A stretch of 64,000 bases of DNA. It comes from Novosphingobium capsulatum NBRC 12533. GTDB lineage: Bacteria > Pseudomonadota > Alphaproteobacteria > Sphingomonadales > Sphingomonadaceae. The first letter of the stretch is position 1; each line of letters starts with the position of its first letter. Below, in pieces: positions 1 through 8,287 of this stretch. The stretch is taken from positions 62,001-126,000 of the forward strand of contig NZ_BCYV01000014.1 of assembly GCF_001598375.1 (NCBI RefSeq). Direction: 5' to 3'. The translations under genes and the position numbers were made by a program. The notes under the pieces are model-generated. The model had not been told where the DNA came from, made no database searches, and was given only the letters and a program-made list of their open reading frames with translations.

Positions 1-666
1 GATGTCGCGTTCTGTTCGCGCAATGCCGAACAGGTGGTAGAAACCGCCGCCGCGCTGGCCGTGCATGGCGGCAAGGTATTTGGCAGCGCATTCGACATGG
101 AAAGCGGCCACGATGCCTATCGCGCGTGGCTGATGCAGGCGCGCGACGCGCTGGGCGGATGCGATATCTTCGTGCCGATGATCTCCACCAGCGGCGCGGG
201 CGCGACGGGCGATTGGCAGAAAAGCCTGGATTACGACATCATGGGCCTGGCCATCGGGGTGGAGGTGCTGGAAGACGCGCTGGCCGCCTCGGGCGAGGGC
301 AGCATCGTGGTCACGGCCAGCACGGCCGGCGTGGAAACCTTCATCGTGCCGCAGGGCTATAACGCGCTCAAGGGCGCGCTGCTGGTGCATGCCGGGCAGT
401 TGAGCCAGGCGCTGGGCGCCAAGGGCATTCGCGTCAACAGCGTGTCACCGGGCCCGATCCGTTTTCCCGGCGGCAACTGGGAAGCGATCGAGGGCGTCAT
501 GCCCGAACTCTATGCCGCAACGCAGGCGCAGTTCGTGCTGGGCCGCTGGGGCGGGCCCGAAGAAGTGGCGCGCACCGTGGTGTTCCTGGCTAGCCCGGCA
601 TCGTCTTTCACCACGGGAACCAATGTGGTGATCGATGGCGGCTATACCAAGCGCGTACAGTTCTGA
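1..666 (+). CDS. SDR family oxidoreductase, 5'-truncated
   Basis: A short-chain dehydrogenase/reductase, an NAD(P)-dependent alcohol/ketone oxidoreductase of unknown substrate. The frame is open from base 1 and the first residues read DVAFCSRNAEQVVET, so the true start and the TGxxxGxG cofactor motif lie upstream of the window. Visible family marks are the catalytic serine region TASTAG, the YNALK signature (Tyr-x3-Lys) and the typical C-terminal TTGTNVVIDGGY. It converges on the MDR gene that ends at 816, with an inverted-repeat element between them. The family is sure and the substrate is unknown. Confidence 0.9.
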   Translation, partial: DVAFCSRNAEQVVETAAALAVHGGKVFGSAFDMESGHDAYRAWLMQARDALGGCDIFVPMISTSGAGATGDWQKSLDYDIMGLAIGVEVLEDALAASGEGSIVVTASTAGVETFIVPQGYNALKGALLVHAGQLSQALGAKGIRVNSVSPGPIRFPGGNWEAIEGVMPELYAATQAQFVLGRWGGPEEVARTVVFLASPASSFTTGTNVVIDGGYTKRVQF

Positions 667-705
667 GGTTTTGGAGATTGTGCCGTTTGGGGGGTGAAGC
701 GATTT

Positions 706-802
706 CTCCCCTCCTCTTCAGAGGAGGGGGCGGGGGTGGTGCGAAGCCTTGCACTACCTTTCCACCACCCCCCGACCCCCTCCTCTGAAGAGGAGGGGGA
801 GA
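706..802. repeat. Long imperfect inverted repeat between convergent genes
   Basis: The left arm at 706-741 (CTCCCCTCCTCTTCAGAGG, then a G-rich run and GGTGGTG) pairs almost completely with the right arm at 762-802, leaving a spacer of about 20 bases. Each arm also contains its own small palindrome, CCTCTTCAGAGG or CCTCTGAAGAGG. The layout resembles a REP-type intergenic repeat and could also end transcription from both sides. Confidence 0.75.
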
Positions 803-815
803 GAGTTTACGCCCC

Positions 816-1850
816 TCACTCCACCGCCAGCACCAGCTTGCCGGTATTGGCGCCAGTGAACAGGCGCATGAATGCGTCATAGGCGTTTTCCAGGCCGTGC
901 TGGATATCCTCGTCCACGCGCAGGCGCCCTTCGCCGATCCATTGCGCCACGGCCGCGCCGCCTTCGGCAAAGCGGGGGACATAGCCGGCAATCAGGAAGC
1001 CCTTGATCGTCGCCTGTTTCACGATCACCTGCCACAGGTTGCGAATGCCGATCTTTTCCGGGGCGTTGTATTCGCTGATCAACCCGCACAGCACCACGCG
1101 GGCGTGCAGCGCCAGGTTCATCAGCACCGCATCCATCACGTCTCCGCCGACGTTTTCGAACATGATATCCACCCCCTGCGGCGCGGCAGCGGCGATTTCG
1201 GCTGAGAGGGCGTCGACCGGCTTGGCCCCGTGCGCGTCCTTGTAGTCGATTGCCATGTCAAAGCCGTAGTCCTGCACCAGCCGGCGGCACTTTTCCGCGC
1301 CGCCGGCAATGCCGATGACCCTAAGGCCCAGGATCTTGCCGATCTGGCCCACCATCGATCCTACCGCCCCGGCAGCGCCAGTAACCAGAAGGGTTTCTCC
1401 GGCGCGCGGTGACGCTGCATCGGTAAGCCCGAAATAGGCCGTCAGGCCCACGGCGCCCACGGCCGAGAGATAGCGCGAGGGGCTATCGACGATCGACACG
1501 TCGATCTTGCTGGTAAAGCCGCCGGGGGTGACCACCGAGTAATCCTCGATCGCGTTAAGGCCCAGCACCCAGTCGCCCACCGCGAAATCCGGATTGCGCG
1601 ACTCGTGCACGGTGCCCACCGTCGTCGCGCGCACGGCATCGCCCAGCGCGATCGGCGGCATGTAGCTGGGCGCATCGTCCATCCATCCGCGCTGCGCCGG
1701 ATCGAGCGAGATGAAATGGTTGCGCACCACCATGCCGCCTTGCGGGGCAGCTGGCACGGCGCCGGTTTCCAGGTGGAAGTCATCGCGCTGTGGTGTGCCG
1801 TGTGGGCGCCGTTGCAACAGGAAACGGCGATTTTCCAGGGGGTTCATCAT
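816..1850 (-). CDS. MDR-superfamily NADP-dependent oxidoreductase (CurA/PTGR-like)
   Basis: A zinc-free medium-chain dehydrogenase/reductase of 344 aa in the prostaglandin-reductase/CurA/leukotriene-12-hydroxydehydrogenase group. This group usually reduces the C=C bond of an enone with NADPH. The protein has the N-terminal line LLQRRPHGTP, the substrate-loop motif DPAQRGWMDD, the nucleotide-binding motif TGAAGAVGSMVGQ, and FENVGG near the C-terminal half. I chose the ATG at 1850 because GGGAG lies about 7 bases before it; the open frame upstream lacks family residues. It is divergent from the TonB receptor at 2032, so the two may share control. Two paralogues lie at 10749 and 29534. Confidence 0.9.
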   Translation of the reverse strand: MMNPLENRRFLLQRRPHGTPQRDDFHLETGAVPAAPQGGMVVRNHFISLDPAQRGWMDDAPSYMPPIALGDAVRATTVGTVHESRNPDFAVGDWVLGLNAIEDYSVVTPGGFTSKIDVSIVDSPSRYLSAVGAVGLTAYFGLTDAASPRAGETLLVTGAAGAVGSMVGQIGKILGLRVIGIAGGAEKCRRLVQDYGFDMAIDYKDAHGAKPVDALSAEIAAAAPQGVDIMFENVGGDVMDAVLMNLALHARVVLCGLISEYNAPEKIGIRNLWQVIVKQATIKGFLIAGYVPRFAEGGAAVAQWIGEGRLRVDEDIQHGLENAYDAFMRLFTGANTGKLVLAVE

Positions 1851-2031
1851 TGCTCTCCCAATCCGGCGGGGCTGCCTTGGCCAGCCCCGATCATGCGCTT
1901 GCAGCTTGGCCCAAACCCCGGGGCAAGCACCTATGATTTGTTGCAGTAGGTGTGCGTGCCCTCCCCGGCATAGGTTCCCATCATCAAGGGGCAAGAACCC
2001 TGCGGGATAAAGATACTGGGGGAGTGAGAGG

Positions 2032-4338
2032 ATGAAAGGCTGCTTTGCCAATCGTGCTGCGTGCGTGCTTCTGGCCGGGGTCAGCGTGCCGCTGTTCCCT
2101 GGGCTGGCCCTGGCCGAAGGGGCGCCTGCGCCGCAAGCGCCGGCGGCCGATGCTGCCCCGCAGGCCGATAGCGCCGTGTCGCAAGACACCAACGCCATCA
2201 TCGTGACCGCCCGCCGCCGCGCGGAATCGCTGCAGACCACGCCGGTGGCGATCACCGCGGTCAATGCCGCGATGCTGGAAAACAAGGCCGCGGTGAATAT
2301 CGGCGATCTGCAGGGCGCGGCGCCCGGCCTGCTGATCACTCAGCAGAATTCCGGTGCCCAGGCGGCCAACCTGTCTATCCGCGGGTTGACCTATGCCGAC
2401 ATCGAAAAGAGCCAGACGCCGACGGTCGGCGTGGTCGTCGATGGCGTGACCATCGGCACCAACACCGGCCAGTTGCAGGACGCGTTCGATATTGCCCAGA
2501 TCGAAGTGCTGCGCGGGCCGCAGGGCACGCTGTTTGGCGCCAATACCATCGGCGGCGTGGTCAACATCACGCGCAGCAAGCCGACCATGACCGCGGGCAT
2601 GAAGGCCGAGTTCACCTATGGCCGCTGGAACACCTGGTCGGGCAAGGCGATCGGCAATTTCGGCAATGGCGAAACCCTGGGCCTCAAGCTGTGGTACTTC
2701 CACAACCAGAGCGATGGTTTCTATCACAACGCCACCTACAACCGTTCTGACGGCGCGTCCAAGGGTGACAGCTTTGGCGGCACGATCCTGTTCAAGCCGG
2801 CCGATTCCGATTTCACCGCGCAGTTCACTATCGAGAATGTGATCCAGTCGTTCGTGCCGGTGGTGAGCAACCTGGCCAAGACCGGCGAAGTGTTCTGCGC
2901 GTTTGAGCCGGCGCAGGAATGCAACCGCAACACCACCACCGATCTCTATACCACGTTCGGCCAGCCCGCGCTCAGCACCTATCATGCCCCCGATGCCACG
3001 CTGGAAATGAACTATAACCTGGGCAGTGTTAAGTTGACCTCGATCACTGGCTGGCGCCACAGCGCCGAGCGGCAGACCCAGGATTTCGACGGTTCGTCCA
3101 CCGATCTCTATTACGTCGATCGCATCCAGAACTACACGCAGTGGAGCCAGGAACTGCGCGCCGCCGGCAACCTGATCCAGGGTTTGGACTATGTGATCGG
3201 CGGGTTCTATTTCAACAGCAAGTATGATTTCAAGCAGTGCTCGCGCGTGTTCGGCTTTTCGCCCAATACGCCGCCGTGCACGTTTGACGCCGCGCCGCAG
3301 ATCGAAAACGCCAAGTCGGAAAGCTATGCCGCGTTTGCCGATTTCAACTGGGCGATCATCGAGAAGGTGCGCCTGTCGTTCGGCGGGCGCTGGTCGCACG
3401 ATTACAAGTACCTGGCCAATGGCTTCCTGGGGGCGCCATTCCCGCCCGGTTCGGCCAACTTCTCCAAGTTCACGCCCAAGGTGGGCATCGACTATCGCCC
3501 CAATTCCGATGCGATGTTCTATGCCAGCTGGTCGCGCGGGTATCGTTCCGGCGGGTTCAGCCCGCGCGCGGGCGACGCGAACTATGCCACCCGGCCGTTC
3601 CAGCCCGAAACGCTCGATTCCTATGAAGTGGGTGCCAAGCTTGATCTGTTCGATCACCGCCTGAACATCAACCTGGCCGGCTATATCTCTGATTACAAGA
3701 ACATGCAGCAGAACACGACGATCCCGTGCGCCTGCTCCACCGGCAACCAGACGATCACCAGCAACGTGCCGGGCGGCGCGCTGATCAAGGGGATCGAGTT
3801 CGACGGCTCGCTGCGCGTCAGCTCCAACTTCAAGATCACGGCCTCGGCCGCGCTGATGCAGTCGCACTTCCGCCGCTTCGTGGTGGGCGGCCTGGTCGGT
3901 ACCACGATCACGCCGTTCGATTACACCGCCAACCGCCTGATCTATGCGCCCACGTTCTCGGGCTCGATCAGCGGCGACTATACCGTCCCCACCGATTTCG
4001 GCAGCGTGGTCAGCTCGCTGTCGTGGCGGCACATCAGCCCCTATGACGAGCAGATCTCGATCGCATCGAGCGCGGCGGGCACCACGGCGCTCGGCACGCC
4101 CGGCCAGATCGTGAGCGGCAACGATGCGCGCGTGCGTACGGTGACCCAGGATCTGGTCGATGCCAGCCTGACGCTCAATTTCAAGATCAACAAGACTGAT
4201 GCCTATCTGCGCGTGTTCGGGCGCAACCTTGCCGATATCCGCACCACCACCCATGCCTTTACCGTGGCGGGGCTGTGGTCATTCGGCATGGCGCTGGAAC
4301 CGCGCACCTATGGCGGCACGATCGGTTTCAAGTTCTGA
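2032..4338 (+). CDS. TonB-dependent outer-membrane receptor
   Basis: A 768-aa TonB-dependent receptor for active uptake of an unknown substrate through the outer membrane. It has an N-terminal signal peptide ending near ALA (about residue 28), an Ala/Pro-rich linker, and the TonB-box-like IIVTARRRAESLQ. A plug domain follows with EVLRGPQGTLFGANTIGGVVNI, then a beta barrel that ends in the aromatic residue expected for barrel assembly (GFKF). There is no STN domain. ATG 2032 follows GAGAGG. Its neighbours are an MDR (divergent) and an SDR (downstream), so the substrate is probably a carbonyl-containing or alcohol-containing organic compound rather than an iron chelate. That last point is inference. 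Confidence 0.93.
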   Translation: MKGCFANRAACVLLAGVSVPLFPGLALAEGAPAPQAPAADAAPQADSAVSQDTNAIIVTARRRAESLQTTPVAITAVNAAMLENKAAVNIGDLQGAAPGLLITQQNSGAQAANLSIRGLTYADIEKSQTPTVGVVVDGVTIGTNTGQLQDAFDIAQIEVLRGPQGTLFGANTIGGVVNITRSKPTMTAGMKAEFTYGRWNTWSGKAIGNFGNGETLGLKLWYFHNQSDGFYHNATYNRSDGASKGDSFGGTILFKPADSDFTAQFTIENVIQSFVPVVSNLAKTGEVFCAFEPAQECNRNTTTDLYTTFGQPALSTYHAPDATLEMNYNLGSVKLTSITGWRHSAERQTQDFDGSSTDLYYVDRIQNYTQWSQELRAAGNLIQGLDYVIGGFYFNSKYDFKQCSRVFGFSPNTPPCTFDAAPQIENAKSESYAAFADFNWAIIEKVRLSFGGRWSHDYKYLANGFLGAPFPPGSANFSKFTPKVGIDYRPNSDAMFYASWSRGYRSGGFSPRAGDANYATRPFQPETLDSYEVGAKLDLFDHRLNINLAGYISDYKNMQQNTTIPCACSTGNQTITSNVPGGALIKGIEFDGSLRVSSNFKITASAALMQSHFRRFVVGGLVGTTITPFDYTANRLIYAPTFSGSISGDYTVPTDFGSVVSSLSWRHISPYDEQISIASSAAGTTALGTPGQIVSGNDARVRTVTQDLVDASLTLNFKINKTDAYLRVFGRNLADIRTTTHAFTVAGLWSFGMALEPRTYGGTIGFKF

Positions 4339-4345
4339 TGGCCGC

Positions 4346-4372
4346 TCGGGATCGGGCGGCGCCCGGTCCCGA
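4346..4372 (+). terminator. Hairpin between receptor and SDR
   Basis: TCGGGATCGGGC at 4346-4357 pairs with GCCCGGTCCCGA at 4361-4372 around a 3-base loop, with one mismatched pair. It starts just after the receptor stop. There is no T-run, so it may be an attenuating or mRNA-stabilising hairpin rather than a full terminator. Confidence 0.45.
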
Positions 4373-4419
4373 CCCCTGCCCGGTCGCTTAAGGCCAGGTC
4401 GCACAAGAAAGGAAACAGC

Positions 4420-5199
4420 ATGAAGCGCTTGGAAGGCAAGATCGCCCTCGTTACCGGCGGGGCATCGGTGCCCGGGCTGGGCAGTGCCACGGCCATCCGC
4501 TTTGCCCAGGAAGGCGCGCGGGTCTATGTCACCGATCGCGATCTGGCCGGCGCGGAACAGGTGGCGCAATCGATCCGCGATGCCGGCGGCGTGGCCGCGG
4601 CCCTGGCGCACGACGTGACATCGGAAGCCGATTGGGACCGGGTGATCGCCGCGATCGATGCCGCCGAGGGGGCGCTCGACATTATCGTCAACAATGCCGG
4701 CATCGCCGTGCTGGGCGAATTCGACAAGGTGACCACGGCCGATTGGCTGCGGCAGAACGACGTCAACCTCAACAGCGTGTTCCAGGGCACGCAGCGCGCG
4801 TTCGTGATGATGCGCCGTCCGGGCGCCGATGGCCGCGCGCGCGGCGGATCGATCATCAACATTTCGTCGGTGGCCGGGCTGATCGGCGTGCCGGGCTGCG
4901 CCGCCTATGCCGCCAGCAAGGGCGGGGTGCGGCTGTTTTCCAAGGTCGTTGCACTGGAAGGGGCCACCGATGGCATCCGCTGCAACACGGTGCATCCCGG
5001 CATGATCGCCACCAATATCCAGGGCGTGGCGCTGGAAGACAATGCCGCCAACTATGACGCGGTGATGGGCCTGGTGCCGATGGGCTATATGGGCGCGCCC
5101 GAAGATATCGCTAACATGAACTTGTTCCTCGCGTCGGACGAGGCACGCTATATCACCGGCGCAGAGTTCGTGGTGGACGGCGGGATGACCGCGCGCTGA
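4420..5199 (+). CDS. SDR family oxidoreductase
   Basis: A classical SDR of 259 aa with a complete set of motifs. These are a cofactor loop TGGASVPGLG at residues 12-21, slightly longer than the usual TGxxxGxG; NNAG at 91-94; a catalytic Ser near 150; YAASK with Tyr163 and Lys167; and the C-terminal GAEFVVDGG. An acidic residue after beta-2 (VTDRDL) suggests NAD(H) preference. It lies 81 bases after the TonB receptor in the same direction and probably oxidises a hydroxyl group of the imported compound. The substrate cannot be read from the sequence. Confidence 0.93.
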   Translation: MKRLEGKIALVTGGASVPGLGSATAIRFAQEGARVYVTDRDLAGAEQVAQSIRDAGGVAAALAHDVTSEADWDRVIAAIDAAEGALDIIVNNAGIAVLGEFDKVTTADWLRQNDVNLNSVFQGTQRAFVMMRRPGADGRARGGSIINISSVAGLIGVPGCAAYAASKGGVRLFSKVVALEGATDGIRCNTVHPGMIATNIQGVALEDNAANYDAVMGLVPMGYMGAPEDIANMNLFLASDEARYITGAEFVVDGGMTAR

Positions 5200-5238
5200 G
5201 GGCTTTCGGGGCAGCAGCTGAGGCCCTTTTTCACCACT

Positions 5239-5265
5239 GTCACCCCGGGCTTGACCCGGGGTGAC
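5239..5265. terminator. Palindrome between convergent genes
   Basis: GTCACCCCGGG at 5239-5249 and CCCGGGGTGAC at 5255-5265 form a perfect 11-bp stem with a 5-base loop. It sits between the SDR stop and the ThuA stop and could end transcription from both sides. It is clearly related to the larger repeat at 55637-55726, so it is probably a dispersed REP-type element. Confidence 0.6.
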
Positions 5266-5278
5266 GTAGCATATTGGC

Positions 5279-6079
5279 TCAACGCAGGTCTTGGTGCGCC
5301 ACCCAGCGCATCGCGTTTTCCAGCAGGGCGCGATAGGGCGCGCTGTTCCATGCACCGGGGCCATCGCCGGGCTGGAGATAGACCAGCCGGCTGGCCAGCG
5401 CCTGCTTGGCCCAGCCGATTAACGGGGCGGTGGGCGGATGATCCCAGCCGTGGTTGGCGAACATTGCGCCACGCACCGCAAGGTCTGCCGACCAGAAGTG
5501 ATCGCGTGTGAACGGCGCATCGCAGGTGAGCAGCGGCACCACCTCATCGGCAAAGACCTGCGCCAGGTAAAGCTCGTCCACCACAGGAAATTCCGCGGGG
5601 ATTCCGTGGGTAACGGGATGGGCATGGGTCTGGGCGGTATAGGCCACATCGTGGCGATAGCCGCTGTCGGGCGCAAGTTGGCCGCGCACCATGGCCGGCC
5701 GGTACAGGAACTGGCCGCCCAGCCATTCATGATAGTCGGCCCAGGTGGGCCAGGCCGCCAGCGCATGGTGCAGCGCCACCACGCCCTTGCCCTGCTCCAG
5801 CAGCGCGCGAAAGCCGGCCTGCAACTGCGGCGAGGGCGCCAGCATGGCGGGCGGCTCGGCTGCCTCGAAATCGAGGCCGGGCATGTCGTAGAGCACCAGC
5901 ACGTCGAATTCGGCCATGCCATCGGGGTTCATCAGCAGGGCGGCGGCGGGCTGGTCCACCAACGTCGCGCTAACGCCGTCCATCGCCTGGAACATGGCAT
6001 CAAAGCCGGTGCGATCAAACGGATGGCCACGCACCGCCACCAGCGCGCGCAGCCCGGCGTGATGACGAATGATAGGCAT
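5279..6079 (-). CDS. ThuA-domain protein
   Basis: A 266-aa ThuA-like protein with a glutamine-amidotransferase-like fold. The family was named after trehalose utilisation, but its true activity is generally unknown. The motifs include VVALHHALAAW near the middle and WSADLAVRGAMFANHGWDH towards the end, and the length suits a stand-alone ThuA domain. ATG 6079 shares one base with the stop of the NTF2-like gene upstream (TAATG), which shows translational coupling. In-frame Met codons further upstream add residues without family character. The neighbouring Tat-exported glycosidase and esterase are compatible with a role in sugar or glycoside metabolism; this is inference. Confidence 0.85.
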   Translation of the reverse strand: MPIIRHHAGLRALVAVRGHPFDRTGFDAMFQAMDGVSATLVDQPAAALLMNPDGMAEFDVLVLYDMPGLDFEAAEPPAMLAPSPQLQAGFRALLEQGKGVVALHHALAAWPTWADYHEWLGGQFLYRPAMVRGQLAPDSGYRHDVAYTAQTHAHPVTHGIPAEFPVVDELYLAQVFADEVVPLLTCDAPFTRDHFWSADLAVRGAMFANHGWDHPPTAPLIGWAKQALASRLVYLQPGDGPGAWNSAPYRALLENAMRWVAHQDLR

Positions 6080-6507
6080 TACAACCCCTTGGGCGCGATC
6101 TGCCGATGGATGTTGCGGAACGTGCGCGCTTTGAAATACCAGCGGCCATCGATGCGGATGCATTCATCGTCATACTGCCCGCGATCGCGGTGCACGCCAT
6201 CGGGCCAGTCATAGACCTCGGCGGTGTAGGACCGCAGCGTGGCGCGATCGCCATCCACCACGATGCTGCCGGGCCAGGCTTCGAACATGATGCCGGGATA
6301 ATGCTTCATCGCTTCCACCCACATCGCCACGATCGCGGCGCGGCCACAGGTGGTGCCGATTTCGGGATAATCGGGCAGCGACCATTGCGCATCCTCGGCC
6401 CAGGTTTCCCCCCAGGCCTGGGCATCGCAGCGCGTGACCGCATCGGCATAGGTTTCAAGCAGTTCGCGCAGGGCCAGGCGATCTTCGGCGGGGCCGGCAA
6501 AGGGCAT
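6079..6507 (-). CDS. NTF2-like / SnoaL-type protein
   Basis: A 142-aa protein with the NTF2/SnoaL cone fold. The family covers small dehydratases, isomerases, cyclases and proteins without known activity. Typical traits are LALRELLETYADAVTRCD at the N-terminus, WAEDAQWSL, and the C-terminal DECIRIDGRWYFKAR strand pair. ATG 6507 follows GGGAG on the minus strand. An earlier in-frame Met would add 39 residues of low-complexity sequence and was not chosen. It is the first gene of a two-gene operon with the ThuA protein, linked by TAATG. Three other NTF2-fold proteins occur in the window, each near redox enzymes. Confidence 0.85.
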   Translation of the reverse strand: MPFAGPAEDRLALRELLETYADAVTRCDAQAWGETWAEDAQWSLPDYPEIGTTCGRAAIVAMWVEAMKHYPGIMFEAWPGSIVVDGDRATLRSYTAEVYDWPDGVHRDRGQYDDECIRIDGRWYFKARTFRNIHRQIAPKGL

Positions 6508-6565
6508 GGGGTCTCTCCCGTTATGGCTTTGGCGCCGACCATAGCCGGGGGGCAGGGCCACGGCG

Positions 6566-6588
6566 CCTAGCCGATTGCACAGGCGGCG
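6566..6588. promoter_or_regulatory. Putative operator, YCTA-N10-YAGGYGGCG type
   Basis: CCTA, ten bases, then CAGGCGGCG. It lies between the minus-strand NTF2-ThuA operon and the plus-strand glucosidase. The same layout occurs at 11868-11890 and 29453-29475, each time between divergent genes of this region. No regulator has been linked to it. Confidence 0.4.
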
Positions 6589-6644
6589 CACGGCCGGTGA
6601 GCGCGCGGCAATCGATTTTGTCAAACACAGGCATTGTCAGCAGG

Positions 6645-6668
6645 GGCAATGATAGCGTAACCATTGCC
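6645..6668. promoter_or_regulatory. Putative LacI-family operator upstream of the beta-glucosidase
   Basis: GGCAATG at 6645-6651 and CATTGCC at 6662-6668 flank a central TAGCGTAAC. The core TGATAGCGTAACCA is close to the TGNTANCGNTANCA pattern that LacI-type regulators bind in front of sugar-use genes in alphaproteobacteria. It lies about 135 bases before the glucosidase start. No LacI-family gene is in the window. Confidence 0.45.
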
Positions 6669-6801
6669 GAGAATACGGGGGTTCGAGCCCGATTGGCAGC
6701 AGCCCTGGCATTGGCCCTGGCGGCCTGATCTGGTGCAGTGATCCGCACACTTTCGCGCCAGAACACAACCAAGCCAGAACACTATCAAGGAAGAGGACAG
6801 C

Positions 6802-8271
6802 ATGAGCAGAATCAGTCGTCGCGATCTGGGCCGTGGGTTGGGCGTGGCCGCCCTGGGCGCATCGATCGGCGGGACGCACCCCGTGCTGGCACAAACCGCA
6901 ACTGCGGCCGGCACCGCGGCGGGCGCGGGCGATGACCTGGCATTCCCGGCCGATTTTGCCTGGGGCTGCGCCACCGCAGCCTATCAGATCGAAGGCGCGG
7001 TGAAGGAAGACGGGCGAGGGCCCACCAACTGGGATATTTTTTCCCACACCCCCGGCAAGGTTGCCCACGGCGATACCGGCGATGTGGCGTGCGACAGCTA
7101 TCACCGCTATCCCGAGGATATTGCCCTGATGAAGGCACTGGGCGTCAAGGCCTATCGCTTTTCGGTGGCTTGGTCGCGCATCTTCCCGGAAGGGAAGGGC
7201 AAGCCCAATGCCAAGGGGTTGGATTACTACAACCGCCTGGTCGATGGCCTGCTGGCCGCCGGCATCACCCCGCATGTCACGCTGTTCCACTGGGACCTGC
7301 CCGCCGCGCTGCCCGGCGGCTGGCAGAACCGTGACACCGCGCTGGCCTTTGCCGACTATGCCGGGTTCATGGCCGGCAAGCTGACCGACCGCGTCAAGCA
7401 TGTCATGACGGTCAACGAACTGCGCTGCTTTACCGACCTGAGCTATATGACCGGGGGCAAGGCGCCCGGCCTCAAGCTGCCGATGGGCGAGGTTAACCAG
7501 GTGCGCCACCATGGCGTGCTGGCCCATGGCCTGGGCGTGCAGGCGATCCGCGCCCATGCCCGCCCCGGCACGCAGGTGGGCCTGGCGGACAACGCGACGA
7601 TCTTTGTGCCTGCGCTGGAAACGCCCGAGCATATCGACGCGGTCAAGCGCGCGGTGCGCGAGGAAAACGCCATGTTCCTCACCGCCATCATGGAAGGCCG
7701 CTACATCGACAGCTACCTGGCCGCGCAGGGCAAGGACGCGCCCAAGGTGCAGGCCGGCGACATGGCCGCGATCGGCAGCCCGCTCGATTTCGTCTCGGTC
7801 AACATCTACACCGGCAACACCGTGCGCGCCGATGCCAGCAAGCCGGGCGGCTATGAGATCCTGCCTCACCTGCCGCAGTCGCCGCGCATGGCCTCGCCCT
7901 GGCTCTATGTCACGCCCGAGGTGATGTATTGGGGGCTGCGCACCATTAACGAGCTGTGGAAGCCCAAGGCGCTGTACATTTCCGAAAACGGCTGTTCGGC
8001 CGATGATGCCGTGGCCGCTGATGGCAAGGTCTATGACGCCGATCGCGTGATGTACCTGCGCAACTACCTCACCCACCTGCAGCGCGCCACGCGCGAGGGG
8101 CTGCCGGTGAAGGGCTATTTCCTGTGGAGCCTGATGGACAATTTCGAATGGGAAGATGGCTATACCAAGCTGTTTGGCATCCACCACGTCGATTTCGCCA
8201 CGCAGAAGCGCACCCCCAAGATGAGCGCGGACTGGTATCGCGAAGTCATCCGCACCAATCGCCTGGTCTGA
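6802..8271 (+). CDS. GH1 family beta-glucosidase, Tat-exported
   Basis: A 489-aa glycoside hydrolase family 1 enzyme that hydrolyses beta-glucosides or related beta-glycosides with retention. The N-terminus SRRDLGRGLG plus an Ala-rich stretch ending in VLAQ is a twin-arginine signal, so the enzyme works outside the cytoplasm. GH1 marks are AYQIEGA, FHWDLPAAL, the acid/base Glu206 in TVNEL, the nucleophile Glu395 in ISENGC, and the C-terminal LWSLMDNFEWEDGY. The usual TFNEP reads TVNEL here, so the Phe and Pro flanking the acid/base Glu have changed; this may alter substrate choice. ATG 6802 follows GAGGA. The esterase gene 16 bases downstream is probably in the same operon. A LacI-like operator lies upstream. 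Confidence 0.93.
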   Translation: MSRISRRDLGRGLGVAALGASIGGTHPVLAQTATAAGTAAGAGDDLAFPADFAWGCATAAYQIEGAVKEDGRGPTNWDIFSHTPGKVAHGDTGDVACDSYHRYPEDIALMKALGVKAYRFSVAWSRIFPEGKGKPNAKGLDYYNRLVDGLLAAGITPHVTLFHWDLPAALPGGWQNRDTALAFADYAGFMAGKLTDRVKHVMTVNELRCFTDLSYMTGGKAPGLKLPMGEVNQVRHHGVLAHGLGVQAIRAHARPGTQVGLADNATIFVPALETPEHIDAVKRAVREENAMFLTAIMEGRYIDSYLAAQGKDAPKVQAGDMAAIGSPLDFVSVNIYTGNTVRADASKPGGYEILPHLPQSPRMASPWLYVTPEVMYWGLRTINELWKPKALYISENGCSADDAVAADGKVYDADRVMYLRNYLTHLQRATREGLPVKGYFLWSLMDNFEWEDGYTKLFGIHHVDFATQKRTPKMSADWYREVIRTNRLV

Positions 8272-8287
8272 GCGAAAGGACCGACCG

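Noticed and set aside
1984-4254. Long open frame on the minus strand opposite the first TonB receptor
   Set aside because: It is rich in Arg, His and Gly with no domain, as expected of a high-GC shadow frame; the plus strand encodes a full receptor.
6670-6705. tRNA gene or tRNA fragment (GGGGGTTCGAGCCC resembles a T-arm)
   Set aside because: The T-stem does not pair fully, and there is no acceptor stem, D-arm or anticodon arm in the 60 bases upstream.
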